This document shows, piece after piece, positions 1 to 8,067 of a stretch of 64,000 nt of DNA (position 1 is the first letter of the stretch; each line of letters begins with the position of its first letter). A program made the translations under genes and the position numbers. The notes beneath the pieces are model-generated. The model was not told the origin of the DNA and did no database searches. It worked only from the letters and a program-made list of their open reading frames with translations. The stretch is from Streptomyces sp. NRRL F-5727 (GTDB lineage: Bacteria > Actinomycetota > Actinomycetes > Streptomycetales > Streptomycetaceae): contig NZ_JOGX01000028.1 in the NCBI RefSeq assembly GCF_000719555.1, positions 11,945 to 75,944 of the forward strand, given 5' to 3'.

Positions 1-7
1 GGGGGCG

Positions 8-88
8 TCAGAGGCCCGGACAGCGCGCGCTCGCATGACGGCCCAGGTCCACATGGGCCCGGCCGTAGAGAAGGAGTTCACCGGTCAC
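8..88 (-). CDS. putative cysteine-type leader peptide (26 aa)
   Basis: A 26-residue reading frame starts with GTG and ends with TGA near the window edge. Its core, RAHVDLGRHASARC, fits the short actinobacterial 'putative leader peptide' pattern (R-x-H-x-D-L-x-R-x-x-S-A-x-C). Such peptides sit just upstream of sulfur and cysteine assimilation genes, where translation over the near-terminal Cys codon is thought to control the downstream genes. The gene it would control lies to the left of base 1, so the target is unknown. There is no well-spaced ribosome binding site, but a promoter-like pair (TTGACC, 18 bases, CACCCT) ends 6 bases before the GTG, so the transcript is probably leaderless. The family match is by motif recall, not by a search. 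Confidence 0.6.
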   Translation of the reverse strand: MTGELLLYGRAHVDLGRHASARCPGL

Positions 89-94
89 TCCGTC

Positions 95-124
95 AGGGTG
101 ACGAGGAGTGACGGCCCGGGTCAA
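95..124 (-). promoter_or_regulatory. promoter of the leader peptide
   Basis: On the minus strand TTGACC (124-119) is followed after 18 bases by CACCCT (100-95), which matches the -35 and the nAnnnT -10 pattern of the main sigma factor. Six bases then separate it from the leader peptide GTG, so transcription would start at or next to the start codon. Confidence 0.45.
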
Positions 125-182
125 GTGCGTACCGGGATGTGGGAGATGTGTCACCGCGTCAGGGGCCCGCGGCGGGGCGGCC

Positions 183-509
183 TCAGAGCGCGCGGCCGAG
201 GGCGGCGATGACGTCGGCCCGGCGGGGCTGCCCGGCGGCCCGGCGGACGACCCGGCCGTCCGCGTCGAGGACGAGGACCGTGGGGGTACGGGTCACCCCG
301 AGCGCGCGGACCAGGTCGAGGTGCTCCTCGGCGTCGATCTCCACGTGGGCGACGCCCGGCACCATCGCGGCGACCTCGGCGAGGGTGCGGCGGGTGGCGC
401 GGCAGGGCTGGCAGAAGGCGCTGGAGAACTGCACGAGGGTGGCCCGCTCTCCCGGTTCCGCGCCGCCCAGCTGCGCCGGCCCGAGCCGTTCGGTGGTGTC
501 CGCCGTCAT
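183..509 (-). CDS. thioredoxin family protein
   Basis: A 108-residue thioredoxin-fold protein, the usual length for a free thioredoxin. The redox-active motif CQPC is at residues 33-36 (AFCQPC). A cis-proline (TPTVLVLD) and a C-terminal GQPRR-type turn follow as expected. It probably acts as a cytosolic disulfide reductase, or as a thiol-dependent partner of an unknown reductase, because no thioredoxin reductase is encoded nearby. CQPC is not the classical CGPC, which suggests a specialised member. The ATG at 509 was chosen over an in-frame upstream start because GAGGGGA lies just before it. Confidence 0.85.
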   Translation of the reverse strand: MTADTTERLGPAQLGGAEPGERATLVQFSSAFCQPCRATRRTLAEVAAMVPGVAHVEIDAEEHLDLVRALGVTRTPTVLVLDADGRVVRRAAGQPRRADVIAALGRAL

Positions 510-735
510 CCCTGTCCCCTCGTTCCGCGTCCTTCTCTCCGTGCAGCGTCGCACGGCGCCGCGGGATTCCCGTCACGACCACCGCGAGTGACGAGAATCT
601 CCCCCTACGAAGCCGCCTGGACTGGTCACAGCGGCCCACATGCGGCACGATCTGCCCAAAGCCGAAAACCTACGGCCGCGTAACTTCGCCGGGAGAGCCC
701 TCCCGAAGGCAACAGACGAAGGGGTACTTCCTCCC

Positions 736-1461
736 ATGGCAGAACTCGTGTACCGACCGGTGGTCGGCGCCGCGCTCACCATGTTCAAGGCGCTCGACCT
801 CAAGATCGACACACAGGGTTCGGAGCACATCCCGCGGACCGGCGGCGCCGTCCTGGTGAGCAATCACATCAGCTACCTGGACTTCATCTTCAACGGTCTG
901 GCCGCGCTGCCGCAGAAGCGACTGGTGCGCTTCATGGCGAAGGAGTCGGTCTTCCGGCACAAGGTCTCCGGGCCGCTGATGCGGGCCATGAAGCACATCC
1001 CGGTGGACCGGGCGCAGGGCGAGCACGCGTACCAGCACGCCCTGGAGGCGCTGCGGGCGGGCGAGATCGTCGGCGTCTTCCCCGAGGCGACCATCTCGGA
1101 GTCCTTCACCCTGAAGAGCTTCAAGTCGGGCGCGGCCCGGCTCGCCCAGGAGGCCGGGGTGCCGCTGATCCCGATGGCCCTGTGGGGCACGCAGCGGATC
1201 TGGACGAAGGGCAGGCCCCGCAACTTCAAGCGGGCCCACATCCCGGTGACGATCCGGGTCGGGGAGCCGGTCGAGGCCCCCGCCGACCAGTACGCGGGTG
1301 CCATCACCCGGCGGCTGCGCGAGCGCGTCCAGGAGCTCCTGGAGGCCGCCCAGCGCGCCTACCCGGTGCGCCCGAAGGACGCCACGGACACCTGGTGGAT
1401 CCCGGCGCACCTGGGCGGCACGGCGCCCACCCCGGAGCAGCTGAAGGCGGCCGGGAAGTAG
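736..1461 (+). CDS. 1-acyl-sn-glycerol-3-phosphate acyltransferase family protein
   Basis: A 241-residue PlsC-family acyltransferase that transfers an acyl group to a lysophospholipid at the membrane face during phospholipid synthesis. The catalytic NHxxxxD block is NHISYLD (residues 43-49), and the substrate-binding block FPEATIS follows about 65 residues later. No clear membrane span is visible, as in many short actinobacterial paralogues. The gene stands alone on the plus strand and converges with the transglutaminase-like gene. The ATG at 736 begins MAELVYRPV, a common N-terminus for this family in Streptomyces. Upstream in-frame starts give an unlike extension. The exact acceptor lipid cannot be read from the sequence. 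Confidence 0.9.
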   Translation: MAELVYRPVVGAALTMFKALDLKIDTQGSEHIPRTGGAVLVSNHISYLDFIFNGLAALPQKRLVRFMAKESVFRHKVSGPLMRAMKHIPVDRAQGEHAYQHALEALRAGEIVGVFPEATISESFTLKSFKSGAARLAQEAGVPLIPMALWGTQRIWTKGRPRNFKRAHIPVTIRVGEPVEAPADQYAGAITRRLRERVQELLEAAQRAYPVRPKDATDTWWIPAHLGGTAPTPEQLKAAGK

Positions 1462-1488
1462 TCCCGGCCGGAGCCGGTTCTCCGGACC

Positions 1489-2103
1489 TCACAGCTCCGT
1501 GGGGAGCGTGCGCCAGAGGCAGGGCCGGTCGGGGGCGGCGCGGAGAGCGCGGAGGACCACCGGATGGGGTTCCTCGTGGAGCTCCGGATAGTCCACCTCG
1601 CCGAGCTCCGGCCGTACGGTCCAGGCCAGCCGCTCCTCGCCCACCGAGAACTGGGCGTCGACGCCCGGGGGCACGTTTCCGCGCACGTCCTGTCGGGCCC
1701 ACCGCCGCTCGCCCGGCAGCCTCACCGCGACGAGGCCGTGGATCGCCGGGTTCGAGCCGTCGTCGTCCGTGAGCCGCTGGTAGCAGAGGGCGGCGGGGAT
1801 GCCGCGCGCCCGCAGGAGCGCGGCGTACGCGATCGACTTGGCGTAGCAGATGCCGGTGCCCTGCTGCAGCACGTCGGAGGCGCGCCAGGTGACGCGCATG
1901 TCGCCGGTGTCCTGGGAGTGCGGGATGGTGTCGCGGACGAGGACATAGGCCGCTTCGGCGTATGCGTGGGCGTCCGGGTGATCGGCGGCGAGGCGCTCCG
2001 CAGTGGCCCGGACGATCGGGTGGGCGTGATCGACGGCTTCGCCGACCGCCAGATACGCGTCGAGGTCCGGGTTCCGCTGCCTCAGCTGCACGATCGCGAG
2101 CAT
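1489..2103 (-). CDS. transglutaminase-like domain protein
   Basis: A protein of about 204 residues with the transglutaminase/protease-like core fold. The expected catalytic Cys is in GTGICYAKS, the His in NPAIHGLVAV, and the Asp in RWARQDVRGN. This order is normal for bacterial transglut_core proteins, which act as cysteine peptidases or amidases more often than as cross-linkers. No signal peptide is visible, so it is probably cytosolic. The substrate is unknown. The start at 2103 (MLAIVQLRQRN) is preferred, and an in-frame start at 2127 would add 8 residues. The gene is not in an obvious operon. Confidence 0.8.
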   Translation of the reverse strand: MLAIVQLRQRNPDLDAYLAVGEAVDHAHPIVRATAERLAADHPDAHAYAEAAYVLVRDTIPHSQDTGDMRVTWRASDVLQQGTGICYAKSIAYAALLRARGIPAALCYQRLTDDDGSNPAIHGLVAVRLPGERRWARQDVRGNVPPGVDAQFSVGEERLAWTVRPELGEVDYPELHEEPHPVVLRALRAAPDRPCLWRTLPTEL

Positions 2104-2164
2104 AGGCAGGCGGCCGAGCGGAGTCAATCATCTTCCACTCGACCGCATACCTATTCAGCTTGGA

Positions 2165-3244
2165 CTAGCGCGCCAGCTCTTCCTTCAGGGCCTGGAGGAA
2201 GGCGTCGACGTCGTCCTCCGTGGTGTCGAAGGAGCACATCCAGCGCACGTCGCCGGCCTGCTCGTCCCAGAAGTAGAAGCGGAAGCGCTTCTGGAGCCGG
2301 CGGCTGACCTCGTGCGGGAGCCGCGCGAAGACCGCGTTGGCCTGCACCGGGTAGAGGATCTCGACCCCGTCCAGGGCGCGCACGCCGTCCGCGAGGCGCC
2401 GGGCCATCGCGTTGGCGTGGCGGGCGTTGCGCAGCCACAGGTCCTTGGCGAGCAGCGCCTCCAGCTGCACCGACAGGAAGCGCATCTTGGACGCGAGCTG
2501 CATCGACAGCTTGCGCAGGTGCTTCATGTGGCTGACCGCGTCCGGGTTGAGGACGATCACGGCCTCGCCGAAGAGCATGCCGTTCTTGGTGCCGCCGTAC
2601 GAGATGACGTCGACGCCCACCGCGTTGGTGAAGGCGCGCATCGGCACGTCGAGGGAGGCGGCCGCGTTGGCTATCCGGGCGCCGTCGAGGTGCACCTTCA
2701 TGCCCTTGGAGTGGGCGTGCTCGACGATGGCACGGATCTCGTCCACGGTGTAGACGGTGCCCAGCTCGGTGTTCTGGGTGATCGAGACGACCTGCGGCAT
2801 CGCCCGGTGCTCGTCCTCCCAGCCCCACGCCTGCCGGTCGATCAGCTCGGGGGTGAGCTTGCCGTCCGGGGTCGGCACGGTGAGCAGCTTGAGGCCGCCC
2901 ATGCGCTCCGGCGCGCCGCCCTCGTCCACGTTGATGTGGGCGGACTCGGCGCAGATCACGGCGCCCCAGCGGTCGGTGAGCGCCTGGAGGGCGGTCACGT
3001 TCGCTCCGGTGCCGTTGAAGACCGGGAACGCCTCCGCGAGCGGACCGAAGTGGCTGTGGATGATCCGCTGGAGGTGGTCGGTGTACTCGTCCTCGCCGTA
3101 GGCGACCTGGTGGCCGTCGTTGGCGAGGGCGATGGCGGCGAGCACCTCGGGGTGGACGCCGGCGTAGTTGTCGCTCGCGAAGCCCCGGACCGACGGGTCG
3201 TGGTGACGACGGGCGTCGGTCCGGTGCCCGAGGGCGGCGGTCAC
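2165..3244 (-). CDS. low-specificity L-threonine aldolase family protein
   Basis: A 359-residue PLP-dependent enzyme of the beta-eliminating lyase/threonine aldolase fold. It would cleave L-threonine or related beta-hydroxy amino acids to glycine and an aldehyde. The N-terminal FASDNYAGVHPEV block, the KVHLDGARIANAA block and the PLP lysine in SYGGTKNGMLFGEA are all present. The GTG start overlaps the stop of the upstream SDR gene by 4 bp (GTGA), so the two are translationally coupled. It is the last gene of the DUF6421-SDR-aldolase operon. The real substrate may be set by those partners, so a role outside threonine breakdown is possible. Confidence 0.88.
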   Translation of the reverse strand: MTAALGHRTDARRHHDPSVRGFASDNYAGVHPEVLAAIALANDGHQVAYGEDEYTDHLQRIIHSHFGPLAEAFPVFNGTGANVTALQALTDRWGAVICAESAHINVDEGGAPERMGGLKLLTVPTPDGKLTPELIDRQAWGWEDEHRAMPQVVSITQNTELGTVYTVDEIRAIVEHAHSKGMKVHLDGARIANAAASLDVPMRAFTNAVGVDVISYGGTKNGMLFGEAVIVLNPDAVSHMKHLRKLSMQLASKMRFLSVQLEALLAKDLWLRNARHANAMARRLADGVRALDGVEILYPVQANAVFARLPHEVSRRLQKRFRFYFWDEQAGDVRWMCSFDTTEDDVDAFLQALKEELAR

Positions 3245-3999
3245 GGTGCGGGGGTCAGCCACAGGCGCTGTCCATTCACTTCCTGGGCGGGCCGGTCCCA
3301 CAGGCCGGCGATCTCGTCGGCCAGGTCCTTCACGTCGGTGAAGCCCGCGAACTTCGCGTTGGGGCGTTCGGCGCGCATGGCGTCGTGCACCAATGCCTTG
3401 ATCACCAGGATCGCAGCCGCCGCCTGCGGGCCGTCCTCGCCCCCCAGCTTGCGGAACGAGTCCGCCATCGCCAGGGTCCACGCCTCGGCGGCGGCCTTGC
3501 CCGCGTTGTACGCGGCGTTGTTGGCCTGCGGCTTGTGGGCGCCGACCTGGCTGACCAGGGCGTAGCGGCCGCGGCCGCCGCTGCGGATCAGGGCGTCGTG
3601 GAAGGCGAGCGAGGTGTGCTGGACCGTGCGGACCAGGAGCTTCTCCAGGAAGTCCCAGTCCTTGAGGTCGGTCTCGGTGAAGGAGGAGCTGCCGCGCCAG
3701 CCGCCCACGAGGTGGACGAGTCCGTCGACGCGCCCGAACTCCTTCTCCGTCTTCTCGGCCCACGCGCGCGTGGCGCCGAGGTCGAGGAGGTCGACGGTCT
3801 CGCCGACGACCTTGGCGCCCTGGGTCTCGCGGGCGGCCTCGACCGCCTCGGCGAGCCGGGCCGGGTCGGCGTCGGCGGCGACCACGGTCGCGCCGGCGCC
3901 GGCGAGGCGGAGCAGCGCCGCCCGTCCGGCGGGGCCGGCCGCGCCGGCCACCGCGATGACGGCCCCGTCGAGGGGTCCGCCGTTCGATTCGGCGTTCAT
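3241..3999 (-). CDS. SDR family NAD(P)-dependent oxidoreductase
   Basis: A 252-residue short-chain dehydrogenase. The dinucleotide-binding glycine motif is in VAGAAGPAGRAALL, and the catalytic Ser and YxxxK are in VSQVGAHKPQANNAAYNAGK. The full classical SDR length is present. It has a strong GGAGGAGG site before the ATG at 3999. It lies 35 bp after the DUF6421 gene and overlaps the aldolase by 4 bp, so all three are probably one mRNA. The substrate is not evident. Coupling to an aldolase suggests it oxidises or reduces a beta-hydroxy or keto compound, which is inference. Confidence 0.87.
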   Translation of the reverse strand: MNAESNGGPLDGAVIAVAGAAGPAGRAALLRLAGAGATVVAADADPARLAEAVEAARETQGAKVVGETVDLLDLGATRAWAEKTEKEFGRVDGLVHLVGGWRGSSSFTETDLKDWDFLEKLLVRTVQHTSLAFHDALIRSGGRGRYALVSQVGAHKPQANNAAYNAGKAAAEAWTLAMADSFRKLGGEDGPQAAAAILVIKALVHDAMRAERPNAKFAGFTDVKDLADEIAGLWDRPAQEVNGQRLWLTPAP

Positions 4000-4034
4000 C
4001 GGTGCCGCCTCCTCCGTGTCCTGGCGGGCCTCGC

Positions 4035-5441
4035 TCACGCGGCGACCCGCTCGGTGCCCGTCATGTCCGCGGCCGTGATGCCCTTGGTCCCGGCGATCAC
4101 GCCCTTCATCTTCTTGGCGAGGGCCTCGAAGAACATGCTGAGCGGAAACTCGTCGGGAAGCACGTCGTCGACGAGCTTGCGCGGCGGGAGGGAGAGGTCC
4201 AGGGCGTCGGGGCCCTTGGCCCACTTGGAGCCCGGGTGCGGGGCGAGGTAGCCGGAGACGAACTCGTACGCCTTGAACCAGTGGACCAGCTTCGGGCGGT
4301 CGATGCCGTCGCGGTAGAGGGTCTCGATGTCGGCGCAGAGGCGGTTGGTGACCTCGGGGGCGCGCTCCCAGTCGATGGTGAGGACGTTGTCCGTCCAGCG
4401 CACCACGTCGTTCTTGTGGAGGTACGCGAAGAGGAGCTGGCCGCCCAGACCGTCGTAGTTGCGGTTGCGGTCGCCGGTGAGCGGGAAGCGGAACATCCGG
4501 TCGAAGAGCACCGCGTACTGCACGTCGCGGCCGTGCTCGTTGCCCTCGGCCTCCAGCTTCACGGCCTCCTTGAAGGCGGTGAGGTCGCAGCGGAGCTCCT
4601 CCAGGCCGTACATCCAGAACGGCTGGCGCTGCTTGATCATGAAGGGGTCGAAGGGCAGGTCGCCGCGGCTGTGGGCGCGGTCGTGGACCAGGTCCCAGAG
4701 GACGAACGCCTGCTCGCAGCGGCTCTGGTCGTCGAGCATCGCGGCGATGTCCGCGGGCAGCTTGAGGCCCAGGGTGTCGACGGCGGCCTCGGTGACCTTG
4801 CGGAAGCGGGCGGCCTCGCGGTCGCAGAAGATGCCGCCCCAGGTGAAGCGCTCGGGGACCTCGCGGACGGCGACGGTCTCCGGGAAGAGGACGGCCGAGT
4901 TGGTGTCGTACCCGGCGGTGAAGTCCTCGAAGGTGATGCCGCAGAAGCCCGGGTTGTCGTAGCGGGTGGCCTCCAGCTCGGAGAGCCACTCGGGCCAGAC
5001 CATGCGGAGCACGACGGCCTCGAAGTTGCGGTCCGGGTTGCCGTTCTGCGTGTACATCGGGAAGAGCACGAGGTGCTGGAGCCCGTCCGCGCGGCCGGCG
5101 GCCGGGTGGAAGACCATCAGCGAGTCCAGGAAGTCCGGCACGCCGAAGCCGCCCTCGGACCACTTGCGCAGGTCGGCGACGAGCGCGCGGTGGTACTCGG
5201 CGTCGTGCGGCACGAGCGGGGAGAGCTGCTCGACGGCGGCCACCATGCGGTCCACCGTCAGCTCGACGAGGGCGCGGGCGGGCGCGCCCTCGGCCTCGAG
5301 GTCCACGGATCCGTCGGCGTTCTGCCAGACCCGGATCTCCTCCACGGCGTTCTTGAGCTCCGGCCAGGCAGGGTGGTCGATCACGCGGGCATCGGTGGCT
5401 ATCCCCCCACCGGTCACGTCCTGCACAAGAATTTCCGTCAT
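4035..5441 (-). CDS. DUF6421 family protein
   Basis: A 468-residue protein that I recognise as the Streptomyces DUF6421 family, of unknown function. It has no signal peptide or membrane span. Conserved-looking polar and aromatic stretches include FPMYTQNGNPDRNFEAVVL, LWDLVHDRAHSRGDLPFDPF and FRFPLTGDRNRNYDGLGGQL. The His/Asp-rich LVHDRAHSRGD block could bind metal, but no known enzyme motif is clear. The ATG at 5441 follows GGAGG, and the longer frame upstream is not needed. It is the first gene of a three-gene operon with an SDR and a threonine aldolase, so it may supply or modify their substrate. Confidence 0.75.
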   Translation of the reverse strand: MTEILVQDVTGGGIATDARVIDHPAWPELKNAVEEIRVWQNADGSVDLEAEGAPARALVELTVDRMVAAVEQLSPLVPHDAEYHRALVADLRKWSEGGFGVPDFLDSLMVFHPAAGRADGLQHLVLFPMYTQNGNPDRNFEAVVLRMVWPEWLSELEATRYDNPGFCGITFEDFTAGYDTNSAVLFPETVAVREVPERFTWGGIFCDREAARFRKVTEAAVDTLGLKLPADIAAMLDDQSRCEQAFVLWDLVHDRAHSRGDLPFDPFMIKQRQPFWMYGLEELRCDLTAFKEAVKLEAEGNEHGRDVQYAVLFDRMFRFPLTGDRNRNYDGLGGQLLFAYLHKNDVVRWTDNVLTIDWERAPEVTNRLCADIETLYRDGIDRPKLVHWFKAYEFVSGYLAPHPGSKWAKGPDALDLSLPPRKLVDDVLPDEFPLSMFFEALAKKMKGVIAGTKGITAADMTGTERVAA

Positions 5442-5598
5442 GCCTCTTCCTCCACAGGAGAACCTTGCGTAAAGGAACCGTATCCGCGCATGACGCGTCC
5501 CCGCAAGAGGGGTCAAGAGAAATTCTTTCGCGCGACACCCTTCCGACCGCATTTTTTCCTGTCGATCGGGGGGTGAGCGCGTGCTTCCGCCGAAAGGA

Positions 5599-6171
5599 TC
5601 AGACCAGGGGCTTCACCAGGAGCTCGAAGCGGAGGTCATCCCTCCGGGGGAGGCCGAAGCGCTCGTCGCCGTACGGGAAGGGGCTCGTCTCGCCGGTGCG
5701 CCGGTAGCCGCGCCGCTCGTACCAGGCGATCAGCTCCTCCCGGGCGGTGATCACGGTCATGTGCATCTCTCGGGCGTCCCACAGCGCGCGGACCCGCCGC
5801 TCGGCCTCCGCGATGATCTGCTTGCCGAGACCGGCGCCCTGGAGCTCGGGCCGGACCGCGAACATGCCGAAGTAGGCGGTCTCGCCGCGGTGCTCCAGCT
5901 GGCAGCAGGCGACGGTCTCGCCGTCCCGCTCCACCAGCAGCAGCACGCTGCCCGGGGCGGAGATCACGGCGGCCACGCCCTCCGGGTCGGTCCGCTGCCC
6001 GTCCAGCAGGTCCGCCTCGGTGGTCCAGCCCGCCCGGCTCGCGTCGCCCCGGTAGGCCGACTCGACCAGCGGCACCACGACGGGGACGTCGTCGAGCACC
6101 GCCTGCCGGTACGTGACGGTGCCGGGCCGCCGGCTCTCGGCGGTCTCGGGAACGGGTGTGGCGGTGTCCAT
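5599..6171 (-). CDS. GNAT family N-acetyltransferase
   Basis: A 190-residue GCN5-type acetyltransferase. The acetyl-CoA pyrophosphate-binding motif A is in MFAVRPELQGAGLGKQIIAEAE (read as V-x-P-x-x-Q-G-x-G-L-G), followed by the C-terminal WYERRGYRRTGE motif B. The ATG at 6171 gives the ordinary length with a GAGGGGAG site upstream. It is divergent from the DUF5134 gene and not in an operon. The substrate cannot be predicted. Confidence 0.85.
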   Translation of the reverse strand: MDTATPVPETAESRRPGTVTYRQAVLDDVPVVVPLVESAYRGDASRAGWTTEADLLDGQRTDPEGVAAVISAPGSVLLLVERDGETVACCQLEHRGETAYFGMFAVRPELQGAGLGKQIIAEAERRVRALWDAREMHMTVITAREELIAWYERRGYRRTGETSPFPYGDERFGLPRRDDLRFELLVKPLV

Positions 6172-6343
6172 CCTGCGGGGCTCCCCTCGGGCGCGGTGGA
6201 TCGGCGTACGCGATCGTTCCGAGCCTAACGCGCGCCTCCGCACTCCCCTTTCGTACACCCGTGCGCGCCCGTGCGCCCGCGTGGCCGCCCGGCGCCCCGG
6301 GCATCCCCCTCGGTGGGGGTACGAGTCGAGGGGGAGGTGTGCC

Positions 6344-6931
6344 GTGCACGGACCGGCCCTGTCCGGGTGGCTGCTCGTCGCGCTCTGCGCGGCCAGCGGG
6401 GCCTACTGCCTGCTGCGGATGCGGGCGTGCGCCGGCGAGGAGCGCCGGGCCGCGCGCGCCGAGGCGGTGATGGGCTTCGGGATGGCCGCCATGGCGCTGC
6501 CCGCGGCGGTCGTCGGCCCGCCGTCCTGGAGCTGGGCGGTGTACGCGGCGCTGTTCGGCGCGGTGGCGGTGGGCGACCTGCTCGCGGCCCGCCGCGACGC
6601 CCACCGGCTGCACCACGCGGTCGGCTCGCTCGCCATGCTCTACATGGCGCTCGCGATGGCCCCGGCGGCCGGCGGCGCGCCGGGGGTGCACGGGGCGCAC
6701 GGCGCGGGCACGGTGGGCGGCATCCCCCTCCTCACCGGCGGGCTGCTCCTCTACTACGGGGTGTACGTGCTCCGCACCGGCACCCGGCTGGTCCCGGTCG
6801 CGCCGCACGCGCGCGCCGCGGGCGCGGCGGGGGCCGGAGGGGCCGGTGCGTGGGCGACCCGGCCGGAGCTCACGGTGGTATGCCGGCTGTCGATGGGGCT
6901 CGCCATGCTGGCGATGCTCTGCACCCTCTGA
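6344..6931 (+). CDS. DUF5134 domain-containing membrane protein
   Basis: A 195-residue integral membrane protein of the Streptomyces DUF5134 type. At least five hydrophobic segments are visible: LSGWLLVALCAASGAYCLL, VMGFGMAAMALPAAVV, WAVYAALFGAVAVGDLL, HAVGSLAMLYMALAMAP and the C-terminal LSMGLAMLAMLCTL. A His/Gly loop (GVHGAHGAGTVGG) lies between segments 4 and 5. The GTG at 6344 follows a strong GGGGGAGG site. It sits directly before an M56 peptidase gene, a neighbour pair I recall from other Streptomyces. Its function is unknown. The His-rich loop could bind a metal such as copper, which is speculation. Confidence 0.75.
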   Translation: MHGPALSGWLLVALCAASGAYCLLRMRACAGEERRAARAEAVMGFGMAAMALPAAVVGPPSWSWAVYAALFGAVAVGDLLAARRDAHRLHHAVGSLAMLYMALAMAPAAGGAPGVHGAHGAGTVGGIPLLTGGLLLYYGVYVLRTGTRLVPVAPHARAAGAAGAGGAGAWATRPELTVVCRLSMGLAMLAMLCTL

Positions 6932-7029
6932 GTGCCTTGCCCCGCACGGGCGTTCGCCCCCGGGCGGGCCGAAACCGTGGCGTGCGTCACTTGGCCGGTC
7001 AGCCCATACCCCCGGGGAGCACCCGCTCA

Positions 7030-7035
7030 TAGGCT
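7030..7035 (+). promoter_or_regulatory. -10 box TAGGCT of a leaderless M56 peptidase gene
   Basis: TAGGCT matches the Streptomyces TAGNNT -10 consensus and ends 6 bases before the ATG at 7042. No ribosome binding site is present between them, so the mRNA probably begins at the start codon. Confidence 0.5.
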
Positions 7036-7041
7036 GACGTC

Positions 7042-7986
7042 ATGTCGGTCTCCCTCGCACTGCTGCTGCTCGGCGTCCTGACCGCTCTCACCGCTCCCCG
7101 GATGCTGGCCCGGGCGGAGTGGGTGGAGCGGGAACCGGTCGTGGCGCTCTGGGTGTGGCAGTGCGTGGTGGCCGCGGTGCTGGTCAGCTTCGCCCTGTCG
7201 ATGACGTTCAGCGCGGCCGCCGCCTGGCAGGCCGTGCGCGGGCAGGTGTTCGCGCCCGCGCCGCGCGCGGTGGTCGACGCGTACGAGCTCTCCACCGGCG
7301 ACGGCCCCTGGTCGGCGGTGATCGCCGTGGTCCTCGCGGCCGGCGGGCTGTGGTCGGGCGCCATGCTCGGGCGGGAGATCGGGCTGGCCCGGGCCCGCCG
7401 CCGGCAGCGCCGTGCCGACCTGCTGGTCCGCGCCCCGCAGCTGCCCGGGGAGGAGGAGGCCGCCGGACGGCTGGTCGTCCTGGAGGGCGAGCGCCCCGAC
7501 GCCTGGTGGCTGCCGGGGACCACACCCCGGCTGGTCGTCACCACCGCGGCCCTGCGCCGGCTGAAGGGCCGCCAGCTCGACGCGCTCCTCGCCCACGAGC
7601 AGGGCCACGCCCGGGCCCGCCACGACTGGCTGCGGCACTGCTCCGGCGCGCTGGCCGCCGGCTTCCCCGGCGTCCCGGTCTTCACCGCCTTCCGCGAGGA
7701 GATGCACCGGCTGGTGGAGCTGGCCGCCGACGACGTGGCCTCACGGCGCTTCGGACGGCTCACCATCGCGCTGGCACTGGTGGAACTGAACGAGGAGCGG
7801 GGGGTGTTCGGCGCCGCGCCCGGCAGCGGCCCGCTCGCCGGGCTCCCCCAGCGGGTCGACCGGCTGCTCGCCGCCGCGCCGCGGCTGCCCGCCGCCCGGC
7901 GGCTGGGACTCACGGCGACCGCCGCGCTGGTCCCGGTCGTCCCGCTGCTCGTCGCCTTCTATCCGGGCCTGGCCGCGCTGGGGTAG
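7042..7986 (+). CDS. M56 family metallopeptidase
   Basis: A 314-residue membrane zinc peptidase of the BlaR1/MecR1 (M56) family, without a C-terminal sensor domain. The HEXXH zinc motif is HEQGH (in LLAHEQGHARARHDW), and the third ligand is probably the Glu in LVELAADDVA. Transmembrane segments are visible at the N-terminus (SLALLLLGVLTALTA), around residues 30-55, around 92-110, and at the C-terminus (ALVPVVPLLVAFYPGLAAL). Actinobacterial stand-alone members are often beside a BlaI-type repressor, but none is present here. The preceding DUF5134 gene is its likely partner. Confidence 0.85.
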   Translation: MSVSLALLLLGVLTALTAPRMLARAEWVEREPVVALWVWQCVVAAVLVSFALSMTFSAAAAWQAVRGQVFAPAPRAVVDAYELSTGDGPWSAVIAVVLAAGGLWSGAMLGREIGLARARRRQRRADLLVRAPQLPGEEEAAGRLVVLEGERPDAWWLPGTTPRLVVTTAALRRLKGRQLDALLAHEQGHARARHDWLRHCSGALAAGFPGVPVFTAFREEMHRLVELAADDVASRRFGRLTIALALVELNEERGVFGAAPGSGPLAGLPQRVDRLLAAAPRLPAARRLGLTATAALVPVVPLLVAFYPGLAALG

Positions 7987-8055
7987 CGGGTGTCCCCCAC
8001 GACGGTCCGCGCGCGTCCCGGTGTTGCGCGTGGCGTGTCGCCGCGACCGGTCCGG

Positions 8056-8061
8056 CAGGAT
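8056..8061 (+). promoter_or_regulatory. -10 box CAGGAT of a leaderless PAP2 gene
   Basis: CAGGAT resembles the TAGGAT -10 consensus and is followed by exactly 6 bases and then the ATG at 8068. There is no Shine-Dalgarno sequence, so leaderless translation is likely. Confidence 0.4.
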
Positions 8062-8067
8062 CGTGGA

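Noticed and set aside
7001..7015. Possible CsoR-type half site CATACCCCCGGGG before the M56 gene
   Set aside because: The second arm lacks TAT, so no symmetric ATACCC/GGGTAT dyad exists, unlike the site at 27057.
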